Positions 59,701 to 64,000 of a stretch of 64,000 nt of DNA are shown here, one piece after another (position 1 is the first letter of the stretch; each line of letters begins with the position of its first letter). Origin of the DNA: Marinobacter sp. SS5-14b (GTDB lineage Bacteria > Pseudomonadota > Gammaproteobacteria > Pseudomonadales > Oleiphilaceae); the NCBI RefSeq assembly GCF_030541005.1, contig NZ_JASSVM010000001.1, positions 558,001 through 622,000 on the forward strand, in the 5' to 3' direction. Made by a program: the position numbers and the translations under genes. Under the pieces are notes generated by a model. The model was not told where the DNA came from and did not search any database. It saw nothing but the letters and a program-made list of their open reading frames with translations.

Positions 59701-60687
59701 GTCACCGGCAATAAAGGGAAGTTGATCGCAGAAAGCCGAAACGCCGACGAGTTACAGGCAACACTCGAAGGCAGGGCGGAAGAAGCCCTGGCAACCGCGG
59801 CAAGTGAAGATACCGGTAAGCAACCCGCCGGCGACCATACCGACTGGCAGTTTGGTTCTCTGCCGGAGCAGGTGCAGACGGAAAAGGGCGGCATGCAGGT
59901 AACGGTGTATCCGGCACTTGAAGACCTGGGTAAGCGAGTGCGTGCGATTCGTTGCCTCGACCGCCTGACGGCAGAAAATACGACACGCAGGGGTGTTGCC
60001 CGCTTGATCATCAACCGCTTCGGCAGCACCTTGTCTGATCTTGAGCGCAAGTTGCCCAGGTTCAAACAGTCGGCTTTGATGTTCGCACCGGTAGGCCAGG
60101 CCAAAGTGTTGCTGGATGATTTGTTGCTGGCGGCGGTTATGGAGCATTTTCTGACGGCTGCTCTGCCAAGGGATGAAGCTAGCTTTGATCAGGTGTTCAA
60201 TGCGCACCGGGGCGACTTTATCCCGGCACTGGAGCAGGCCGATGAGCGCCTGTTTCAGGCAATGAGTGGTTACCAGAAGGTTGCAAAACAGCTTAAAGGT
60301 AAGATCAGCCTGGCGATGGCTAATAGTATGTCTGACCTTAAGTTCCAGCTACAACACCTTGTATACCCAGGGTTTCTTGTATCGACACCCTCTCAGTGGC
60401 TGGCGCGGTTCGGCGTTTATTTCGAGGCGGCCCTTGTTCGACTGGAGAAAATGCCAAGGGAAATGGGCAAGGAGCGGGAGTTCCTGCACAGTATCGAGCC
60501 GCTGTGGGCCCGTTACGCGACTAAGCTCGAACAACAAAAGCGTCAGGGCGTGCGCGATCCGGAGCTGGAGTTGTACCGTTGGATGCTGGAGGAATACCGG
60601 GTGTCATTTTTTGCCCAACAACTGGGCACAGCCATGACGGTCTCCGCCAAGCGGCTCGACAAACAATGGCAGCAAACCCGGATCTGA
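56755..60687 (+). CDS. hrpA: ATP-dependent RNA helicase HrpA
   Basis: 1310 residues, the usual HrpA length. Motifs: Walker A GETGSGKTTQIPK near 106-118, DEAH in IIDEAHERSLNIDFL near 203-217, SAT near 240, motif V STNVAETSLTVPG near 362-374 and motif VI QRAGRCGRVAPG near 406-417. The helicase-associated domains and the large HrpA-specific C-terminal region follow. It acts on RNA and ribosomes. The ATG at 56755 lacks a good ribosome site; an in-frame ATG at 56827 is another option and would remove 24 residues before the conserved part. Confidence 0.93.
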   Translation: MTDTTRTHNPAPEPADPKAAVKAFMSQLDACNQTEAARIIRRVSRHKGVPGQKDLETMAHWLEQGLEKVRRRQALHKPASFPEGLPVSSRVDDISDAIRQHQVVIVAGETGSGKTTQIPKICLNLGRGIRGLIGHTQPRRIAARSVSSRIAEELGEPVGRQIGYQVRFTDNTSEDSRVKVMTDGILLAEVQHDRFLDRYDTLIIDEAHERSLNIDFLLGYLKQLLPKRPDLKVVITSATIEVERFSEFFNQAPVIEVSGRTYPVDVRYRPLAGDEDDRDQGWTDGILSALDEIEQHERSEKQPPGDVLVFLPGEREIRALSKVLRHAELRHTDVLPLYSRLSNQEQNRVFQAHKGRRIVLSTNVAETSLTVPGIRYVIDTGVARISRYSVRSKIQRLPIEPISQASANQRAGRCGRVAPGICFRLYDETDFLNRPEYTDPEILRTNLASVILQMATSGLGEIRQFPFLEAPDRRQVNDGYKLLEELSAVDDKRRVTKLGRTMSRLPLDPRLARMLVTSADHGSLAEVLIVIAGLSVQDPRERPQDKQQASDQAHAPFNDKESDFATLLNIWNWFEEQRQELSQNQLKKLCQKTFLSWMRMREWRDIHRQLTLICREQKLTMNREPASYDAIHQAILAGLLGQVAVKVEKREYLATRNRKVMIFPGSKVAKSGPKWIVAAEIVETSKVFARMVASIQPEWVEPLAGHIVKHHFFEPHWEQKRAQVMGYEKVTLYGLDVVAKRRIPYAKVDPVECRNLFIRRALVEGDYQSKAPFIARNRDMLDTVENLEKKTRRRDLLVDDEVLVAFYDARLPSDIVSGRHFETWWKGLSPEALSKLELTEADVLQRPLDQAAAEQYPDYLEWEGVKYPLSYEFEPTSERDGVTLNVPLMAVRQIPSRRLEWLVPGLLREKCIALIKGLPKALRRNFVPVPDFVDAALANMQPGNEPLAIKLADQLRRMTGVQIDPEAWPEADLPRHLRMNLRVTGNKGKLIAESRNADELQATLEGRAEEALATAASEDTGKQPAGDHTDWQFGSLPEQVQTEKGGMQVTVYPALEDLGKRVRAIRCLDRLTAENTTRRGVARLIINRFGSTLSDLERKLPRFKQSALMFAPVGQAKVLLDDLLLAAVMEHFLTAALPRDEASFDQVFNAHRGDFIPALEQADERLFQAMSGYQKVAKQLKGKISLAMANSMSDLKFQLQHLVYPGFLVSTPSQWLARFGVYFEAALVRLEKMPREMGKEREFLHSIEPLWARYATKLEQQKRQGVRDPELELYRWMLEEYRVSFFAQQLGTAMTVSAKRLDKQWQQTRI

Positions 60688-60826
60688 TTGCGCTCTCTGA
60701 TTGCACACTGATGGTGCGTTTCCGGAGACTGGACGATCGTCCCACGGGCAATTTTGACGGACTGTGTTAGTATTTCCGACAGCGTGTTGTCAAAAACTGT
60801 TTTTATAACCATGACGTGGGGTTATT

Positions 60827-61948
60827 GTGATCAAAGCCGTCATCAGCGGAACCGGCCTGTATACGCCGCCCGCCATCATTGAAAACGACGAGTTGGTTGA
60901 AGCGTTCAACCAGTATGTAGAGCTCTATAACAATGAGCATGCGGAAGAAATAGCCCGCGGTGAGTTGGCCGAACTTCAACCGTCGTCCTCTGCTTTTATA
61001 GAAAAGGCCTCCGGCATCAAACGCCGGCACGTTATTGATCGGGAAGGCATTCTCGACCCCAGGCGGATGGCCCCCTACATTCCCGAGCGAAGTAATGATG
61101 AGCCCTCGGTACAGTGCGATATGGCGGTGGACGCCTGTAAAGAAGCGCTGGCCCAAGCCGGCAAGTCCGCCGCCGATGTGGATGCGGTTATTGTGGCCTG
61201 CTCAAATCTTCAGCGTGCTTATCCGGCGGTTTCGATCGAAGTTCAGGAGGCCCTGGGCATTGAGGGCTTTGCCTACGATATGAACGTGGCTTGCAGTTCT
61301 GCCACCTTTGGGTTGCAGGCGGCGGTTAATGCGGTGGAAAACGGGACCGCCCGGGCTGTATTGGTCGTTAGCCCGGAAATCTGTTCGGGCCACCTGAATT
61401 TCCGGGACCGCGACAGCCACTTCATCTTTGGTGATGCATGCACCGCGATTTTGGTCGAGCGCGAGCAGGATACCAAACCGGGACAGGGCTTCGAGATTCT
61501 CGGAACGCGCCTGAAAACCAAATTTTCCAATAATATCCGTAACAACTTCGGGTTTCTGAATCGTGCCGACGAATCAGGGATTGGCCAGCCAGACAAGCTG
61601 TTCATTCAGCAGGGCCGCAAGGTGTTCAAGGAAGTGTCACCGCTGGTGGCGGAAACCATTCAGAGCCATCTGGAATCGCTGCAACTGGCACCGGATAACC
61701 TCACCCGCATGTGGTTGCATCAGGCCAACCTGAACATGAATCAGCTGATTTCCCGCAAGGTTTTGGGGCGAGATGCCACCCTGGAAGAGGCTCCGGTCAT
61801 ACTGGATGAATACGCCAACACCAGTTCCGCTGGCTCGATCATTGCGTTCCATCAGCACAAGGATGACCTGAAAGCCGGCGACCTGGGCGTTATCTGCTCA
61901 TTCGGCGCCGGCTATTCCATTGGCAGCGTTGTCGTTCGCCACCGCTAA
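60827..61948 (+). CDS. 3-oxoacyl-ACP synthase III-like enzyme (long FabH-type)
   Basis: 373 residues, about 55 longer than normal FabH. Catalytic triad visible: Cys156 in [12 protein letters not shown], His in [12 protein letters not shown] (near 296) and Asn in [10 protein letters not shown] (near 328). The extra length lies mainly in the first 100 residues (insert around 25-65). It resembles the long KAS III proteins of Pseudomonas (PA3286 type), which can use medium-chain acyl-CoA as primer and so feed beta-oxidation products back to fatty acid synthesis. This is a family inference. GTG start after GTGGGG. It converges with the thioesterase gene. Confidence 0.88.
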   Translation: MIKAVISGTGLYTPPAIIENDELVEAFNQYVELYNNEHAEEIARGELAELQPSSSAFIEKASGIKRRHVIDREGILDPRRMAPYIPERSNDEPSVQCDMAVDACKEALAQAGKSAADVDAVIVACSNLQRAYPAVSIEVQEALGIEGFAYDMNVACSSATFGLQAAVNAVENGTARAVLVVSPEICSGHLNFRDRDSHFIFGDACTAILVEREQDTKPGQGFEILGTRLKTKFSNNIRNNFGFLNRADESGIGQPDKLFIQQGRKVFKEVSPLVAETIQSHLESLQLAPDNLTRMWLHQANLNMNQLISRKVLGRDATLEEAPVILDEYANTSSAGSIIAFHQHKDDLKAGDLGVICSFGAGYSIGSVVVRHR

Positions 61949-61954
61949 GCCTGT

Positions 61955-62362
61955 CTACTTCGCTGCCAGTGCCCTGAGGGTATCTGGCAGCGGGGTGGAT
62001 TTCCGGGTAGTCCGGTCCATCCAGACAATCTTTGCATAGCCCTCCGCGTAGACGTCGCCAGTCTCCGCATCCTTAAGCAGGTGGTAAGTATCCAGGCTGG
62101 TATTTCCTGCCTTGTCCGCGTATGTTTCAACCACAACGCTGGCCGGGTGCGTCAATTCCTTCAGAAACGTGGCGCTGGTCTTTATAATGACCGGTCCTGT
62201 GGGATCGTCGGTTTTGCCGAGCCCCAGTTCTGCCAGCCAGACAATGCGGGCTTCCTCATAGAAGCGGAAGTAAACCGTGTTGTTTGCGTGGCCGTATGCA
62301 TCCATGTCGCCCCAACGCAGGGCCATGGCAAGGGAACTGACGAGATTGCCCGGTACTGACAT
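61955..62362 (-). CDS. Acyl-CoA thioesterase of the 4HBT (hot-dog) family
   Basis: 135 residues. Active-site motif RWGDMDAYGHANNTVYFRF near 16-34, with Asp21 as nucleophile or base and His25, as in YbgC/FadM-type enzymes. The rest (VVIETYADKAGNTS-like, AEGYAKIVWMD) is typical. It hydrolyses acyl-CoA or acyl-ACP; chain length unknown. It faces the KAS III-like gene at its 3' end with a 6-base gap and is divergent from the mlaA-like gene. Confidence 0.88.
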   Translation of the reverse strand: MSVPGNLVSSLAMALRWGDMDAYGHANNTVYFRFYEEARIVWLAELGLGKTDDPTGPVIIKTSATFLKELTHPASVVVETYADKAGNTSLDTYHLLKDAETGDVYAEGYAKIVWMDRTTRKSTPLPDTLRALAAK

Positions 62363-62451
62363 CTGATTTCCTCCGGAAGGCTTTCATTAAAATAACAAAA
62401 CGCCTGTATTGTCGACGAACAGAAACAGATTAAACAACCCAAGAGATGAAA

Positions 62452-63237
62452 ATGAGAAAATCCAATATCCGGTATTGGTCAAATGCGGCTTCGGGGCTGC
62501 TGCTTCTGGCCTTGGTAGCCGGCACTCCTGCCTTTGCCCAGAATGTCCAGGAACCTCCGGAATATGGCGCACCGGCGGTGAATGCCAGCGATCCTTACGA
62601 AAAGTGGAATCGTAACATTTTTGTTTTTAACGATACGGTCGACCAATGGTTTCTGCGCCCGGTGGCCCAGGCGTACCGAACGGTCACGCCGGATCTCGTT
62701 GACCGCGGCGTCACGAACTTTTTCAACAACCTGACCGAAATTCGCAACTTCACCAACAGTCTGCTGCAGTTGAAAGGTGAATCAGCCGTTGTTGCTTTCG
62801 GGCGGTTTACCTATAACACGGTGTTTGGTCTGGGTGGCCTGATCGATGTGGCAACGGCGTTCGATCTGCCCGAGCGTCCTGAAGATTTTGGCCAGACGCT
62901 GGGCTATTGGGGAGTGGGTTCTGGCCCCTATCTGATGTTGCCGCTGCTGGGGCCTTCAACGCCTCGGCATTTTACCGGCCTTGCGAGCGACAGTTTCATG
63001 CTGCCTTCCGCCTGGGATTCGGTTGAAAGCCCGGAGTGGTATTACTTGCGCGGATTGCAGGTCGTCGATAAAAGAGCCGACCTGATACCGGCAGAAAGCT
63101 TCATTTCCGGTGACCGGTACACGTTTGTGAGAAATGCCTTTCTGCAACGTCGTGAATTCATGATTAACGATGGTAAGATCATGGAAGACCCCTTCGCCAG
63201 TGATGACGAAGAAGACCTGATGCTTGAAGACTTCTGA
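62452..63237 (+). CDS. mlaA: MlaA/VacJ-family protein
   Basis: About 261 residues. Family motifs: DPYEKWNRNIFVFND near 44-58, FFNNLTEIRNFTNSLLQ near 89-105, RFTYNTVFGLGGLIDVAT near 118-135, FGQTLGYWGVGSGPYLMLPLLGP near 146-168 and the end MEDPFASDDEEDLML. MlaA removes phospholipid from the outer leaflet of the outer membrane with the Mla pathway. Most relatives are lipoproteins; here the signal peptide (LLLALVAGTPAFA-QN) has no lipobox Cys. ATG at 62452 has AAGAG 6-7 bases upstream; 62446 is an alternative. Confidence 0.9.
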   Translation: MRKSNIRYWSNAASGLLLLALVAGTPAFAQNVQEPPEYGAPAVNASDPYEKWNRNIFVFNDTVDQWFLRPVAQAYRTVTPDLVDRGVTNFFNNLTEIRNFTNSLLQLKGESAVVAFGRFTYNTVFGLGGLIDVATAFDLPERPEDFGQTLGYWGVGSGPYLMLPLLGPSTPRHFTGLASDSFMLPSAWDSVESPEWYYLRGLQVVDKRADLIPAESFISGDRYTFVRNAFLQRREFMINDGKIMEDPFASDDEEDLMLEDF

Positions 63238-63260
63238 GCATCACTACCGGGAGGCCGCAG

Positions 63261-64000
63261 GTGATCAAGGATCCGAGAATTACCAGATTCCGCAAATTGC
63301 TGGCAGAAGCTCAGAACTACGAGCAGTGGAAAGCCGCCGCGCTGGAGCTGGACTTTCTCGAGGGCAGTGCGGAATGGAAGGAAGATTTTGCCTCAGACCT
63401 TTATCACTATGAGCTGATTTACGATCGGCTCAGCAACCTCAAGCAGTACCGGCAGCAAAACGATTTTGAACGCCTGAAGCGGGCCCTGCGCGAGGGTTTG
63501 CACCACGATCTGGGGAATATGGGTAACCCGGCGCTGTACACCCGCTCACGGGTGGGCACCAAGCACCTGATCGAAGAATACATCACGCAGGTTTGCGAAT
63601 CGCTCGATTTCCTTTGCGACCACCCGGTTTCCGGCTTTCCGGTTTACGACAAGCTGCAATTCTTCCGGGACACGCTGACCAGCTACGGCCGGCCAACACT
63701 GTTGCTCAGTGGGGGAGCGGGGCTGGGCATGTTCCACTTCGGTGTGATCAAAGCTCTGTGGGAAAAAGGGCTGCTGCCGCAGGTGATTGCAGGCTCCAGC
63801 GTCGGGGCGATTATTGCGGGCATTCTGGGGGTGCACACCGATGCCGAGATTCCCGATATGCTGGTTCCTGAAAACCACAACCTGAACGCCTGGAAGTGGC
63901 GGGGCCTGCTCAGCGCCATGCGTGGTGACGGGTTAATGGATCAGTCGGTGCTCAAGCAGTGTTTGCGTGAAAATATTGGCGAGTATACCTTCGAGGAGGC
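63261..64000 (+). CDS. Patatin-like phospholipase/lipase with DUF3336 domain (cut by window end)
   Basis: 246 residues are inside the window and the frame is open at the edge. The N-terminal 130 residues form the DUF3336 domain (LLAEAQNYEQWKAAALELD near 14-32, LREGLHHDLGNMGNPALY near 76-93). The patatin domain starts near 146: LLLSGGAGLGMFHFGV for the oxyanion loop and GSSVG with nucleophile Ser180. The Asp of the dyad lies beyond the window. Proteins with this pair of domains include eukaryotic SDP1/Tgl3-type triacylglycerol lipases. GTG start at 63261 with GGGAGG 6 bases upstream; 23 bases after the mlaA-like gene, same strand. Confidence 0.92.
   Translation, partial: MIKDPRITRFRKLLAEAQNYEQWKAAALELDFLEGSAEWKEDFASDLYHYELIYDRLSNLKQYRQQNDFERLKRALREGLHHDLGNMGNPALYTRSRVGTKHLIEEYITQVCESLDFLCDHPVSGFPVYDKLQFFRDTLTSYGRPTLLLSGGAGLGMFHFGVIKALWEKGLLPQVIAGSSVGAIIAGILGVHTDAEIPDMLVPENHNLNAWKWRGLLSAMRGDGLMDQSVLKQCLRENIGEYTFEE

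Overview
The window reads as a chromosomal segment of a marine-type gammaproteobacterium, most like Marinobacter or a close relative. This is an inference from gene orders such as dnaX-ybaB-recR followed by rnd-ycgL-ycgN, a lipase with its own foldase, DUF3336 patatin, PrsK/PrsR/PrsT with exosortase A, and FadD and HrpA close to Pseudomonas-type proteins. Coding density is high. No tRNA, rRNA or CRISPR array was seen; one SRP RNA is present.

Left part (1-21 kb), surface glycans. After a 5' gene fragment and an IS5-type transposase remnant comes a compact module (700-5959) with every enzyme type needed to make polyprenyl-phosphate D-arabinofuranose by the mycobacterial route: UbiA-like phosphoribosyltransferase, PAP2-type phosphatase, DprE1-like oxidase, DprE2-like reductase, a GtrA-type membrane protein and a GT-C-like membrane glycosyltransferase. 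Then (6338-19993) follows a tightly overlapping plus-strand exopolysaccharide operon: glycosyltransferases, polysaccharide deacetylase, Wzy-like polymerase, Wzx-like flippase, asparagine-synthase-type amidotransferase, GNAT and FemAB acyltransferases, and exosortase A (XrtA) fused to an EpsI domain.

Middle (19.9-34 kb), mainly minus strand: a glycosyltransferase, one PEP-CTERM substrate protein preceded by a good sigma-54 promoter, a two-PA14-domain lipoprotein, and the PrsT-PrsR-PrsK group. PrsR is a sigma-54 activator, so kinase, regulator, promoter, sorted protein and sorting enzyme all lie within about 12 kb. Next come an SDR/acyltransferase pair, a sugar-phosphate mutarotase and a 2OG-Fe(II) oxygenase.

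Right part (34-64 kb): SRP RNA, lipase and lipase foldase, dnaX-ybaB-recR, rnd-ycgL-ycgN and a small membrane protein. A VWA/MoxR/CoxE-like set follows, then an eight-gene, mostly overlapping cluster (46196-54286) of three TPR proteins, a small exported protein, ExbB/TolQ, two ExbD/TolR and a TonB-like protein with an AgmX/PglI-type C-terminal domain. One ExbD has Asn where the proton-carrying Asp is expected, while the other keeps Asp. This cluster resembles the energised part of Myxococcus Agl/Glt-type machines and is the best candidate here for a poorly described system. The end holds lipid metabolism and envelope genes: MaoC hydratase, FadD, HrpA helicase, a KAS III-like enzyme, thioesterase, MlaA-like protein and a patatin-like lipase cut by the window edge.
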